From NCBI GenBank assembly GCA_009103225.1, contig RHPI01003020.1, positions 173,960-237,959 on the forward strand: a stretch of DNA of 64,000 nt, read 5' to 3'. Of the stretch, positions 12,437 through 25,073 are shown in pieces. The stretch comes from Chlorokybus atmophyticus (lineage: Eukaryota > Streptophyta > Chlorokybophyceae > Chlorokybales > Chlorokybaceae). Numbering within the stretch: the stretch's first letter is position 1; each line of letters starts with the position of its first letter. The notes beneath the pieces are model-generated. The model saw only the letters and a program-made list of their open reading frames with translations, was not told the DNA's origin and did no database searches. The position numbers and the translations under genes were made by a program.

Positions 12437-12860
12437 CTCAGCCGCAAGCCAGGACAGCGCAGGGACGGCAACCTTGAACCGCCCAACCCACCCAGCACCG
12501 CCGGCAGCGGCGGCGGCGGCGGCGGCGGCGGCCTCCGCCTCGCCCTCAACCTCCGCCTTTCCCCGCTAAAATGCACGTAAACCCTAAAAACCAAACCCTA
12601 ACTCACTTGCTTGTGCGATCTGCACAGCTTGTGCACACTGTCTTGTGCGCAGCTGGGTGTTTCAGGCTACTGCTATGCTGCTTGCGGCGGCAGCGGTGGC
12701 GGTGGCGGAGGTCGGCGGTGAGGCATTTCAGGAGGTTGACGTTGTAAAGCATTAGGAGTATATTACAATTCTGTTCTTGGATGAATTTGGAAGAACACAA
12801 GCATGTAAGTTGCTGTGCATGGACGCAGAGACCGCCGCCAGCGTAGTGGGTAGAGTGTAG
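12437..12860. promoter_or_regulatory. Head-to-head promoter with two telo-boxes
   Basis: The 424 bp between the RNPS1-like start (-) and the E1 start (+) contain AAACCCTAAA at 12579-12588 and AAACCCTAA at 12593-12601. A (GGC)n/(CCG)n stretch lies at about 12500-12535. Likely a shared promoter with both 5' leaders. Confidence 0.6.
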
Positions 12861-15800
12861 ATGGCGCCGGCAAAGGAGCATCTCGCTGCAGCAACCATGG
12901 ACGTTGACGTTGAGGTTGACGTCGTTGGAGGTGGTGGCATATATGATGCCGCAGGAGTGGCGTTCAAGGAAGCTGCAGGGGGCAAGCACCTGGATGAGGA
13001 GTACTACTCTCGCCAGTACGTTGTTGCAGCTGCTGCAGTCGTGACACTTCTCACCTGCAACAGGCGGTGGACACTGCACCAGCCTCTGTTGCACTCGGTC
13101 ATGCGTTTATCAGCTCTTACATGACGAAGGTCTATACGCTGACTGCTGTGCAGTTGTTCACTACCGCATGCATGCAGTCTCAATCGACATGCTCTCAGCT
13201 GCTTGTGACAAGTGAGTTGAAGCAGATAGGGTACAATATCTCTGCCAGGCGCTGTTGATAATGTCTAGGCTTGCGTCTTTTGTGTCACTGATGTCATGCC
13301 GCCTGCCTACTCTACAGATGGCTAGTTTAGCCAGTTGTTGTGCACTGTGCGGGTTTGCGTTGTTACCTGCATTTAGCAAAGCAGCTGCAGGAGGTAGCGC
13401 TGTAAATGCCGTGCTGGCAGGTGCAGTGTGCGATATCACTATATCACGTTGATGAGTGCAACGGCTTCCACCCCAACTCCCATCTCCATTCATTGAGCAA
13501 CTTGTTAGCCGGTCCATACATACCATGCTAAAAAATATCAAAGCCACTTGAACGGTTGAGTGCATGTCTCCTGCCCATGTTTGCCAGATGTTTGCGGCCA
13601 ACATCTTGTGCACTGTAGGATATACGCGCTTGGCGCTGATACAGTACAAAGGATGGGCACTTGCAGTGTTCTGATTGTTGGAGCCAGGGGAGTTGGCGTT
13701 GAGATAGGTGAGGGTTGTCGCGCAACCGTAAAATCTCGGTTCTTCACGTACAGTGCACACAGACTGCTGTTAAAAATGTCTGATCATGCTGCCGTGTTTG
13801 CACTTCTCGGCAGCCAGGCACACAGTACTTGCGGGAGCCCAAACTGTCGTTGTATATGATGATGAGTTGGTGGAGGCTTCCGACCTGTCTGCACAGGCAA
13901 GCATTGCAGCTTCTAGGGTCAAGGCCATGCAAGCGTTCAGTAATAGCTGTGCAACAAGGTGACGTCGCGGTTGTGTGCAGTATGTGCTCCGCGAAGATGA
14001 CGTTGGCCTGAATAGAGCAGCAGCATCCATCGGCCGTTTGGCTGAGTTGAACAAGCATGTGACCATTAGGGCGCTTCACGGTCCACTGACAGACGACTTG
14101 CTCAAGTCCTTTGATGTACGTGACTTGATAAGCACAACCTTAGGTGCGCTGTTGTTGCTGATGGTAGGAGTGTTTACTCCGTTGTGTAGGTGGTTGTTGC
14201 CACATTGGGTAACTGGAAGGAGTGGACGCAATGGGATAATGTATGCCGCGCACACGGTGTCCGCTTCATAGCAGCTGGCACCCAAGGCTTGGTTGGATAT
14301 CTCTTTGTAGATGTTGGAGACACCTTTGCCGTGACAGATGCAACAGGAGAACCGCCAACGACATCAATCATTGAGTCCATAACAAAGGTATTTGAGAAAC
14401 TCGTTGCTGCAGTGCGCACTCAAGTTATTGAGTTGGTTGCCAACGATTGAGTGCCATGACAGGATTGCCCAGCAACTGTTACGGTTGTTGAGGAGCAGCG
14501 GCACCGTCTGGAGGAGGGAAGTCAGGTGTGTATCAGATTGTTACTGCAGCTATTGTGCAAGCGATGGTGACCTGTTTTACAGTCGTCCATGCTGCTTAGG
14601 TGTGCTTTAGCGGCGTAGAAGGAATGCCAGAACTCTGCAACGGGGCTCCGCGCTTCGTGCATGTCACTGGTGCACATACATTTACAATACCCGATGATAC
14701 GCGGAAGTACGGGAGTGCCGGTGGTGGCGGTCAAGTGCGATTGCATAGGCCACCTGTCTTCGTCAGTCATATCGCGCTGGAGACATCGATTCTGCATCCT
14801 GACATTGCGTTGGTGGATGCAAGCAGATCACATCGTGCAAGCAGTCTACATTGGGGTGTACAGGTGTGCTTTTCACACTTGAAGGTTGCACCAACCGACT
14901 GGTGCTGTTGGTGCATTGCGCTTTGTGTGGAGCAGTTTGCGGTTGAGTGTGCACGTAGGTTGTGGGTGGTGGCCAGTTTTGTTATGTTTGTCTTGCCATC
15001 ATTCTCTCAGACTGCCATCTGCTTAGTCAGTTTGAGTTGAGAAAGCTGTGCTGTGTGCCAAAGTGCGGTTACGTCTTGCAGTCGTGTGCCCGTTGCCACT
15101 TGTCAGGGTTGTCTCCACTTCACTTAACCTGCACTGAGTCTCTGCTTTTGTTGCGCGAGCCATGCCTACTTGAAGTCCACCTCTTCATGTGTTTCCTTCA
15201 CTGTTTGACATGCTGTTGGGTGTGGGATACAGGCACTTGAAGTCTTTCAGCAGAAGCATGGAGGGGCCAGTCCCAGCCCTGATAGCCAGGCTGACGCTGA
15301 TGAAGTATTGTCGCTGGCTCTTGAGCTCAGTGCTCATTGTAGTGTTGAGACGGGAGCCAGCCTTGATGAACAAGGGATTCGCGCACTCGCCCGCAGCTGC
15401 CGTGCACAGCTATGTCCAATGGCAGCCATTATTGGAGGCTTAGCCGCCCAGGAAGTGCAGAAGGCTTGCACTGGCAAGTATACGCCCTTGCACCAGTGGC
15501 TGTATGTGGATGCCCTGGAGTGCCTTCCACCATCTTACACCACTGCAAGCAGAGACGACTTCAAACCGCTATCAGGCAGTCGTTTTGATGCGCAGATCAT
15601 GACCTTTGGGAAGAGCTTCCAACAAACTTTAGGAGGCCTGCGGTACTTTCTGGTAGGCGCTGGTGGTCTTGGCAACGAGCTTCTGAAAAATTGGGCTTTG
15701 ATGGGAGTTGGATGTGGAGCAGGCGGCAGCATCCACGTCACTGACAATGAGGTTGTTGAGTACTCCAACTTGAATAGGCAATTCCTGTACAGACCAGAGG

Positions 15801-18146
15801 ATGTCAAGCAGCCCAAGTCGCTGGTGGCAGCCTCAGCCATTCTCGATATCAATCCACAAGCAAAAGTTAAGCATTATCAGGAGCGTATGGGTTTCGAAAA
15901 GGATGATGTCTTCGACGATGACTTCTATGAAACATTGTCGGCCGTAGCGCTTGGTGTTGACAATCTGGCTGCTCGCCTTTGCATGGATGCCAAGTGCGTC
16001 ACAATGTCAAAGCCCTTGCTCGATGGTGGGGTCTTTGGTCCCAAGGGCCATGCACAGGTTAGTGCTGATGAATGTGATACAGACTGTTACTATTATGTGT
16101 TGTCAGATATGTTTACGGAAGGAGTCTACTACTTGTGACCGCGCTGCTGTTGCAGGTGTTTGTCCCCTTCCTGTCAGATCAGTATGCATCTTCACGGGAT
16201 GCCATGGACAAGAGCACGCAGATCTGTACATTACGCAACTTTCCCTATGCTCCTGAACACACCGTTGAGTGGGCGCGAGAGTTGTTCGAAAGCATGTTTC
16301 AACAAAGGCCCTCGGACGTGAATGCTTTCCTATCCAGGTAAGTACTTTCCTAGTAAGAGGGTATCTGCAATTGTTAATCCGTAGTCTTGACAGCAATGCT
16401 AAAACCGTGTGTGCACGCAGTCGAGACTTTTTGGAGTCACTGAAAAAGAACCCATCACAACAGTTGACAACGCTAGAAACCTTGCGAGATGCGCTTGTGC
16501 GCCACAAACCACTCAGCTTTGCAGGTTTCAAAGCAGTTCTCACCAACTTGTGGTATGCATTCCACTCTAGCCATATGACCTGATTGTTCATGGCAGCTTG
16601 TGTGGAGTGGGCGCGTCTGCAATTCGAGGAGCTGTACGTGAATAGCATTAAGCAGCTGTTATTCAATTTCCCAGCACACATGAAGACGGTGGCTGGTGCA
16701 CCATTTTGGTCCGGGACAAAGCGCACACCCAAGCCGCTGTGCTTTGACGAGAACGATGCATTGCACTTGGACTTTGTGTTGGCTGCCTCCAATTTGCAGG
16801 TACCCAGATGATATTCAAACAGGTTGCAAGGTAGTGTCCCTGTGACTTCAGGTGGCACCAGCCAGTTTTTGCGCTGACCATGATATGCTCAATTTGTCAG
16901 CTATTATACATGCTTGTATGCTTCAACTCCTTTTGCAGGCTGTTGTATATGGACTGAAGGGGTGCAAGGATCGTGTGACAGTCAAAGACCTTTGCCGTAA
17001 TGTAGTGGTCAGCGAGTTCAAGCCACAGGAGGGCGTGAAAATACCTGTCACGGACTCTGAGGCTCGAGCACCGCGCACGCGTGATGCAGACCCCAATGCA
17101 CTGGCAGCGGTGCGTAAGATGTCCAGCTTGACACTCACAGCGCTTACTGCTGGTCTGTCTCGTCTTAAGTCAAGTGGCGTGTGCAGGCCTGTGACCGGGT
17201 GTTGAGGGAAATGCCAACGCCCACCGACCTGGTTGGATACCGGCTGCTGACTCTGGACTTTGATCTGGAAGACGACTTGCATATGGATTTTGTTGTTGCA
17301 GCTGCGCGGTTGCGCGCAGCGAATTACAGCATCACTTCAATAGATCGGCTTCAGGTGTGTCTTGTTAAGTCAACTCCCTGTCCCAATACTGCCTCTTAGC
17401 CTCTCACTAACATCATTCTCTGTCACCCGAGTAGATCAAGCAAATAGCAGGCAACATCATCCCTACACTCCCTTCAACAACCGCTGTCGTGGCTGGCCTG
17501 ATGTGCTTGGAGGTGTACAAGCTTGCACAAGGCAGAGTTCTTGATGCTTTCCGCAACAGCTACTTCAACCTTGCTCTGCCATTGTTGGTGTCCTCGCAGC
17601 CTGTTGAAGCTCAGAAGTATAAAGTACGCCATTGCAGCGTGGGCATTGTGCTCGCAGCGCTCATCCTGATTTGCTGGTTAAGTTTTGGCTACTTCATGTC
17701 CCAATGCTTTTATGCTCTGTATAGGTGAGCACACTTCATGACAAAGTTCTGGAATGGACGCTATGGGACAGATTCAATATGAGCGGTGTTGGGTTGAGCC
17801 TGGGAGAGTTCTTGAATAAGTTCAAGCAGGAGCATGGCCTGGAGGTAAGACGGCACCTTCATGTGTCCCTCAGTTTCTACGACCCATAGCGTCGTGCTGG
17901 TTGGTTGTCATGTGTGCTTGCCAACTGCAGATCACCATGATGTCTTACGGCAAAAGCCTGCTGTACGCTGAGTTTATGAGGAAAAAGATGGAGGAAAGAA
18001 TGCCATGGTCGCTGGAACAGCTGATCACAAAAGTGGCCAAGACCACAGTCCCTGCTAGCGCCGCATCCGTTGCATTTTCTATTTCCTGCACTGATGCCCA
18101 GGGTGAGGACGTGGAGGTCCCAGATGTGCGTGTGCGCATCAGGTAG
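12861..18146 (+). CDS. UBA1: Ubiquitin-activating enzyme E1
   Basis: Sixteen exons (12861-13015, 13619-13707, 13814-13896, 13981-14115, 14190-14387, 14463-14525, 14600-14863, 15233-16057, 16156-16337, 16421-16524, 16597-16799, 16939-17109, 17187-17354, 17435-17623, 17725-17844, 17931-18146) sum to 1,054 residues, the usual E1 length. Inactive adenylation half: YSRQIYALGADTVQRM, VLIVGARGVGVEI, VTDATGE. Active half: FLVGAGGLGNELLKNWALMG, VTDNEVVEYSNLNRQFL, LDGGVFGPKGHAQ. The catalytic cysteine is in ICTLRNFPYAPEHTVEWA. Then GAPFWSGTKRTPKPL, HMDFVVAAARLRAANY, IAGNIIPTLPSTTAVVAGL and the ubiquitin-fold end EWTLWDRF...GEDVEVPDVRVRIR. It activates ubiquitin with ATP and passes it to E2 enzymes. Intron 3 appears to be GC-AG (donor CAG|GCAAGC at 13897). 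A second in-frame ATG lies at 12898. Confidence 0.95.
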
Positions 18147-19584
18147 CCTAGCTTAGGTCTAGCTTTGCAAGGCTGAGGTCCAGAAGTGCACTGTCAGTAG
18201 TGTGTATTTTGTGTATAATTGCATGAAGTGGTTTCTGATGCGGCGATTGTGCCTTAGCAGCCGTCCATTTTTGGGCATGCACAGGCCATGCTTGTCACAA
18301 TCAACTAACATGAGGCAACAGGTTCTCGAAGCAGAACGTAAGTTTACTTGGGTTACGAGTTATCACAGATAGCCTTTAGGCAGTGCTTAAATAGATGTGT
18401 ACATCTCAATGCGTCACCCAAGTAATGTCAATGTGTACATGGGTGGACAACGAGCATCTCGCGCACTGTCGCTTTGATGCTAGCACAAGCGCTTTACACA
18501 GGGGCTGCCGCTGCACCGGCTCAGCGGGTACGCGGCGCTGTTTTGGCAGTGTGTGGCGGCAGTACCAGCGCTGCTGAGGGCGCAGAGCCTGGCGTTGCTG
18601 GAGCGCGGAGCAGTGGCGGTGGCGGCAGCACCAGACTGGAGCCCGCTGCAGACGGGTGCTGGCGTCTGAGGTGGATGTCGCCTTGGCTGCAACGGGTGGC
18701 TAAACTCTAGCCAGAGTGGCACTGCATGCCAACGACAGGTCGGTTGTGACTGGTGCTGGGTTGTTATTGTGCCGTGGGTAGATAGGTATGGTCGGGCTGT
18801 GAGGAACCTCGTGCATGTAGTTTGTGACATTAGTGTGAGAGCGAGATCATGCACAAGGTGCATTCCATCCTTGCGCTATCCTCATCGATGATACGAGCTG
18901 CAGGGGCACACAATTCCCTTTCGCATTTCCGGTGCATTAGCCATGGCAATAACAGCCGCCACCAATGACTGCGTTGGCTGGTGTGCTTGCTGTGGCTACG
19001 ATGGCTGATGTGGTCGACATGACTCATTTTCATTTAAAAATCAGCATAGTGCATTATGAGTATAAAGTTTCTACCTGCACATGCGTGCAAAAAAAATGTT
19101 TGATTGCCATGCATGCATGTCCAACAGAGTAGGTGAGTAGTTAAATGCTTAGTAAGTAGAGTAGCAGTAGGATAGCCCGGTGGTATTATACATGAAAGCA
19201 TGGTGAATGCTGTGTGCTGTACATTTGATGAGGTGGGGTACGCCATGTGACTTGCATATGCACGATTCACCTTGGGTTTTACATGTACTCAGAGTCTGGG
19301 TTCACGTCAATGCTCGTGCGCATGAGATAACCACGTTGTCAAGTGTGAATGGCGGAGCAAAGGCCTGCAATATTGTTGCGTTACGCAACTAGTGAGGGCT
19401 TCGACTACGATCTTAGAGATCAATATGAGGGCGGTGGTGGCAGCAGGAACAGTTATTGCACATGTGGTAAATGTGTAATGATCGTTGTTGCGGCACGTGT
19501 GTCACGTTGTGCTTATGTTTACTGCATGTACTATGCATGGGCAATTGCATTTTGCACTTTGTGTGCAGCATAGCACACCACTAC
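18147..19584. other. Intergenic, partial foldback-element end
   Basis: 3' flank of the E1 gene, then no recognised gene. An Ala/Gly-rich open frame at 18474-18710 has no family motif. At about 19120-19190 lies a copy of a dispersed repeat end with the core AGCCCGGTGGTA (19174-19185), shared with 25.7 kb and 56.4 kb. Confidence 0.4.
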
Positions 19585-20110
19585 TGTAACGGGAAGTTAC
19601 ATTAAATTACCACAAATCGACCATAAAAGCACCAAGTCTTTTGTGGTCGAGTGGGCTGTGACATTGGTATCGGAGCTTGAGACCCGGGTTCGATTCCTGC
19701 CTTGCACACGAATTCCGCGGTCGTTGTTTCTCGATCTAATAATCGTAAATGGTCACTTTATGAGTGCCATCATCGATGGGTCGCGACTTGCCTAATGGCA
19801 GTCGCGCCGAACTGACCAGTTCAGTCGGCGCGGCAGTGCGCGACCTGCCTGTCGCGATGCGACCTGTGGGGCCGGCAGCGGTGCGCTATGCGCGCGTTGA
19901 CCGGTATGGGCCTAAAATTAGCCAGTCCTTGGCGTTGGGACCGGTGACCGACCCTAGCAAACCCCTGGGATGATTCCCCAGCTGAGCGTGAGCAGCTGCC
20001 GAGGACGTCAGCGTTCTTAAGTGGGGGGGAATGTAACGGGAAGGTACATTAAATTACCACAAATCGACCATAAAAGCACCAAGTCTTTTGTGGTCGAGTG
20101 GGCTGTGACA
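19585..20110 (+). mobile_element. TRIM retrotransposon, complete, 526 bp
   Basis: Two 79-bp direct repeats, 19585-19663 and 20032-20110, begin TG and end CA and differ at one visible base (GGGAAGT versus GGGAAGG). The left repeat is followed at 19665 by TGGTATCGGAGC, one change from the plant initiator-Met tRNA primer-binding site TGGTATCAGAGC. The right repeat is preceded by a polypurine tract, AAGTGGGGGGGA (20019-20030). The element is bounded by the 5-bp duplication ACTAC at 19580-19584 and 20111-20115. The 368-bp interior has no full gag or pol. A box-A-like TGGTCGAGTGG lies in each repeat and a box-B GGTTCGATTCC at 19687-19697. Non-autonomous; mobilised by another element's enzymes, by inference. 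Confidence 0.93.
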
Positions 20111-21476
20111 ACTACTGCTGCGCTTCTCCCTTTACCCCTGCTCGCCTTGCTACTATGCTTGCTACTCTTTAAATCTTGACTGTCGCCTATGTGCATGTGT
20201 GCTTTAAGCCTGTTGGTTAAGCTTGCTAATTGCCACTATTGCCTACAACCCCGCCCCACTTGCATTTGGAGCACATAGTGTTGCACGCGGTTGATTGCAT
20301 AAATGTGGTCGTATCCTGTTTGCTAGCCTTGTGCTTGCTGTTTGTGAATGTTGTGTTACTGTCTTATGCATATTCGTGACTCATACCTTACACAGGCAGG
20401 GCCTGCAGTGCAACGACGCTGTGTGCAAGCCGCAGCTGCCATTAACTACCGGTAGGCTCTTCTCCTTGTATTTATAAAGTTTGGAGAGCTTCTCCATGAA
20501 GCCCACTTCGCCACATGAAGCGACGACATAAATCTGCCCCGGATTCCATGAAGGGACGGACGCTGCTAGCCACAAAGCAGGCCAGTCCTAACCGCGAGTT
20601 TCACCTCACTGGGACCTCAGCCGTGGAATGCAGCCCCCACATCTTGGATTGTCATCACGCAGAACACAAAACGTACCATTTTCTGCTCGTTTCATGCACT
20701 CACCATGTAGCATGGTCCATTTCTGCATGAGATTGCATCAGAAGGTAGAGTTTCGGCCTTGATGTGGCCTCAGGATTCCGTTTGTTCGGCGCTCAAGTGT
20801 TGATGTGAAGCCGCCGCTGATGAAACGTGACATGTGTGACAGTGTGCGATCTGACCGCAGGAAATGCCATAACATATTAATCGACGACCGAGGCTAGGTT
20901 ACATATACCGTCGTCTGCCCGCAGTTTTAACCGTAAAGTCACGCGCGGTCACGCCCAAGTCCCGTCAATGCGTTACGCAAGCTAGCCGGTTACGCTGCAA
21001 GCTTCTGTCGACCGACGTTATGTTTTTGAAAAACACCTGTTAGGTAATAGACCGCGCGTCACGCATGTGCTAAGCGTATCCATATAATGGCGAATCTCTG
21101 CCGGTTAAAGTCTTATTTCGGTTAGTTCTCCGTTTGGTGACGAGCCCAGTTGACCTGGCTGATATGCAAAAATTGACTTAATGTCAGCCTGGCTATAGGC
21201 AATCTTGGTCAGACGGAGGCGGAGGCGGAGGCGGCGAGGTGAGCGGCGTCGGCCTCAGTGTCGTCGGGGTGAGGGTTGTCCGCTTGTAAGGCAGCCGTTG
21301 CAGCACAAGCTTGGGCAGGTCGGCGAGTTGAGTGGCGGAAAGCTCACTTGGCTAGGGTTTGCTCACCGCCCCTGCGTGGAGTTTGACTCTGCCGAAATTA
21401 GGGTTTCTGGCCTGCGGCCCAGGAGGGCGGCGGCGGCAGCAGTAGCAGCAGGCTGCGAGCCTGTGTGCGCTGTGTA
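20111..21476 (+). promoter_or_regulatory. Intergenic and TRPC4AP upstream region
   Basis: No gene recognised in the left 1.2 kb. Telo-boxes (TAGGGTTT at 21353-21360, TTAGGGTTT at 21398-21406) lie 71-124 bp before the TRPC4AP ATG, beside GGC-rich runs at 21205-21240 and 21425-21450. Confidence 0.45.
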
Positions 21477-24400
21477 ATGTCAGCCGCCACCGCCGCCGCG
21501 GCCAGGGGCTCTTCATCCGTGCTGTCCGCTGTTCTAAGCGCGCAAGTCAGCGGGCGGGGGTGCAGGTCTCTGCGGGCTTTGCCTCGTGCCACATATGCAC
21601 GCCTCAACAAGGAGTATCATGGCATGGCAGGTATGATGACTGCGATGGCGCGTGCCCTGCAAATTGTATGCTGAATTTATTTACACACTTTTGACAAGGA
21701 CCCTTCACATGCATCGTGTCGTTGCAATCTGCGTAGCCAGATGCTTTGTGCATCATGCTGAAATCTTGACTGACAAGGTCCTCACTGCTGTGCTTTTGTG
21801 GTATGCACCGCACGGTGTGTTTTGCATGCTTGGGAATGCCGCACGTTGATTGGTTTGTTCAATCGCAGCATATGGACTATACCTCCAAGAGTGTTCTCGA
21901 GCTTACATGCACTTGAGGAACCTTGCAGTCACATTGCTTACAGAGATGTATGTCAGCAGTGATATGGTGCTTATGGGCGCAGAACGTCATCGCACCATGC
22001 CATGCCCTCCAACATGGTTCCCAATGCCAGCATCTTCTTGTCTTACACTGCAGTTTGTTTTGTACGCAGCATTGGTCTCGGAGTTGGAGGAGACCTTTTT
22101 GTTGAATGACTTGTCCACGTGCAAAGCCGTTTTGTCAAATGTGTCCCGCAAGACTTGCGAGCTTACCAACGTCAGGCATGCCAGCAATAGAGAAGCCTTC
22201 GTCTTATTTGGTGGGCCTGAGTTGCTGCTTCGGATCGTGCGATCTTCGTTTTGTAGAAGAAACAAGATTTTCGATGAGGCGTTGCAGGTATGCAAGCGCA
22301 ACCTTGGCTCAGTTACTACACGGGCACGCTTGCCCAATGTCATTGTCTGCGGCATTGCTGTGTGTTGGGTCACTGCAATCTGCTGCAAATTGTCAACATA
22401 TGTGCATGCATTGGCATTGGTGACGTGTGTAGCGCTGTGTGTAGCCAGAAGCAGACACTTCAGTGTCCGTGACAACATGCATTGGGACTGAGTCGTCTCA
22501 GTAGCATGTGTTCTTTTGCAATATGCCAGGCTCACGCAGTTGGAGTTGCGCTGCCTTCGACTAGAACTATGTTAGCATCTGACCTAGTTGTGGTTTCTGT
22601 TGCAGGTTGATGTCATGGTGGAGAACTTGTGGGCTGTTAGAAACGACTGCTTAGCCATCTTGCGAGAACTGTGCTTTACAACGCCATTCTTTTCCGAGAG
22701 TCTGTCATCCCATGGTGACTTTATTGTCCATTTATTCACTCTCATGCGCAATAAGCACACCTTTGACAATGCTGTGGGCCTCGCTGAGGAGATTCTTGCT
22801 GTCCGAGAAGAGACCTTCAACTTATCGGATGTCGCCGGCTTTGCTGCTCTCATCCGCTCGTTCTCTTCGCGCCAGCTGGCGTTCTTTTGCCGCGTTCTCG
22901 CACTGGTTGTGTTTGAACCCGAGGATAGGTCGGGTGCCAGCGACTTTGCGATGCACAGGAGTTCGCAAAGTGATGCTGAAGCATCACAACCTAGCACTTC
23001 GGAGCCGTCTTCTGCACCTTCACCATTTGCACCACCGTCAACTTCGTCTTCCTCTTCGCGCACAGGCATTTGCAGAGGTGCAGATGCCAACCACTCCGTG
23101 TTGTTGCAAGTCCCGGAGCTCTTACCCCGTCTCGTGAAGCTGCTGCGCACGGCGCCCAGTGCGCAGGTGAGGCCTGTGCGCCTGTAAGACTATGTCCTGT
23201 TGGCGGCAAAGTGTTGCTGTGGTTTCAACTTTTTTCTGTTTGCTCAGTCATTGCTTGCGCAGGGCAATCATCTGTTATCTCATCTACCCATCACTCCGGA
23301 GATGCTACCGTTTTTGGTGAGCTTGCGTGATCGAGATGACTGGGAGGACAACATGGACGATGGAACAGTGACTGAGGCGGCTGCCGGCAGCGATGGCACC
23401 GTTGATGTCGGGACCACCACTGAGCAGCGGCCGGTATTGTCTCTCAAAGCCTTGACGCTGGCCACGCACCAAGTAGAGGTGCTGTTTGTGCTGTGCGCCC
23501 TGCTGGGAGGCAAATGTAAAGGCCAAGTCCAGGACGTCCTTGCCAAGCTTGGTCTCATTCCCGCCTTGAATAAGATGTTTGACCGCATGGACTGGGGTGT
23601 GGCGCCACCCCGCCCGCCCACTCCACATGGCATGCACGGCCCTGGCTGCGCTTGCAACCCGGAGTCCGCTCTCAAGATTCAATACCTGAGGTTGATACAC
23701 AACTTCTGCGACAGGGATAGCAGCAACACCAACAACAAGCAGCTGCTCCTGTCGGAAGATGAAAGGCGTACGCGCCGGTCTCTACCCGAGGCCGGCGCAC
23801 CGCTGTCTCCCTTCTTTGTCTCCTCCGATCCTGCAATAGCCTCTGCACAACCTACACCAGGACTCATGACCAAGATACTTAAAGTGTTGATGAAGGAACC
23901 GGTTGACTCTGCATACCGCTTTTGGCTTGCGAGCTGCGTGGAAGCCTTCTTGAGAGGTTCGTCGCCAGATCACCAGGAGTTTGTTGCCTCCTCTGGTCTA
24001 ATTGAACATCTTCTTGGAGAAATTTTGCGCTCTGGCTTTAAATGCGCAGCAGGCCTGCAAGTGGACTTTGACTTGCTTGGAGAGCTTCTCAAGTGCAACT
24101 CTCAGATGTTTGGCGTGTTCAACGACATGCTTGAAGGCGAACGGTTCGACCGCTTTGTCGAAGTGATTGTCACCCACCTGATCGATTCGAATGTGTTCCT
24201 GCGCTCCGTGGTGCTATCAATACATAATGAATGCTGCGCTGTGCAACATGATGAAGTGCAGCTACAGCTGCATGGTTGGCCAGCTGGTCCAAGCAACCGG
24301 CATCAATTAGCAATGCATCAGCATCATGATGCGGCGCCTCAGTTGCTGTCACCCACCTCTCCAACTTGCTTCAGTCCCGGAGGCAGGAGGCCTGCCGGCA

Positions 24401-25073
24401 GGCGCGCTGCTAACCTTGGCAAGATTGCAGAGTTTGTCGAGTCCAACTGCGTGAGGTTGCTGCGGGACCTGATGACGGCCATACACATCGGGGACGTGAA
24501 TCAGGAGAACATCTGTGTGCTGAACACGGCGCTGATTTTCCTCATTTTTGCTGAGAGGCACGGCCAGCTGGCTCTTTACCTGCACGTGTTGAGGAGTTTG
24601 GACTCGGGAGGCTATGCCACCGGCAACTTCCGCGCACTTCTGGAGTTCTGGCAAACATACTACCAGACAAGGGGGCGTGATTGCGTGTCACTGGAGTTCT
24701 CATCAACGATATCCTTCTCAGAATGGTACGTTGCCTCAGGGTGTGCATGTTGATCTGGCTTGCTTCTCCAAAGTCACCAGATTCAGACGCTAACTGAGTT
24801 GTATTATGTGTCGCAGGCTGAGGGTGGTGTCTCTGTTGTTGGGGCCAGCTGATTCCCCCGTGTCATTGTCTTATCTGGGCCCTACATCGCATCATTGCAC
24901 GTACAGGGCCGATTTGCCGGTGAGGCGTTGCTAGTGGGTTTAGGTAGATTGTGTTTGCTAGCGATTAGTCTGTTGTGAGATAACAGGCTCCTCATTCATG
25001 CTTTATACAGGAGTCCCCGCGGCATGCACCTCGCTGCCGGGGCTCCTCCCCCCAAGTTGGGTTGCTGATTTAG
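21477..25073 (+). CDS. TRPC4AP: TRPC4AP/TRUSS homologue
   Basis: Six exons (21477-21630, 21869-22287, 22606-23166, 23263-24725, 24817-24919, 25011-25073) sum to 920 residues. Family landmarks in order: LEETFLLNDLSTCKAVLSNV, SNREAFVLFGGPELLLRI, NDCLAILRELCFTTPF, LVVFEPEDR, HLPITPEMLPFLVSLRDRDD, LATHQVEVLFVLCALLGGK, LIPALNKMFDRMDW, ESALKIQYLRLIHNFCDRDS, YRFWLASCVEAFLRG, DFDLLGELLKCN and LVILx-type end EFWQTYYQTRGRD. In animals this protein binds TRP channels and TNF receptor and acts as a substrate receptor for CUL4-DDB1 ubiquitin ligase; the algal role is unknown but a ligase adaptor is plausible. A Ser-rich low-complexity insert is near 22,960-23,060. The 5' exon is less certain because the long second exon could hide an intron. 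Confidence 0.9.

Noticed and set aside
12246-12569. Plus-strand open frame with acidic and poly-Ala sequence
   Set aside because: It is the antisense shadow of the RS-encoding first exon of the RNPS1-like gene and its GC-rich leader.
18474-18710. Ala/Gly-rich open frame after the E1 gene
   Set aside because: No similarity to a known family, no splice partners; composition explained by GGC-rich sequence.
19642-19697. tRNA gene or tRNA-derived SINE at the TRIM
   Set aside because: Box A and B resemblance exists, but no cloverleaf acceptor pairing was found and the terminal repeats, primer site, polypurine tract and 5-bp duplication define a TRIM; kept only as a possible pol III promoter.
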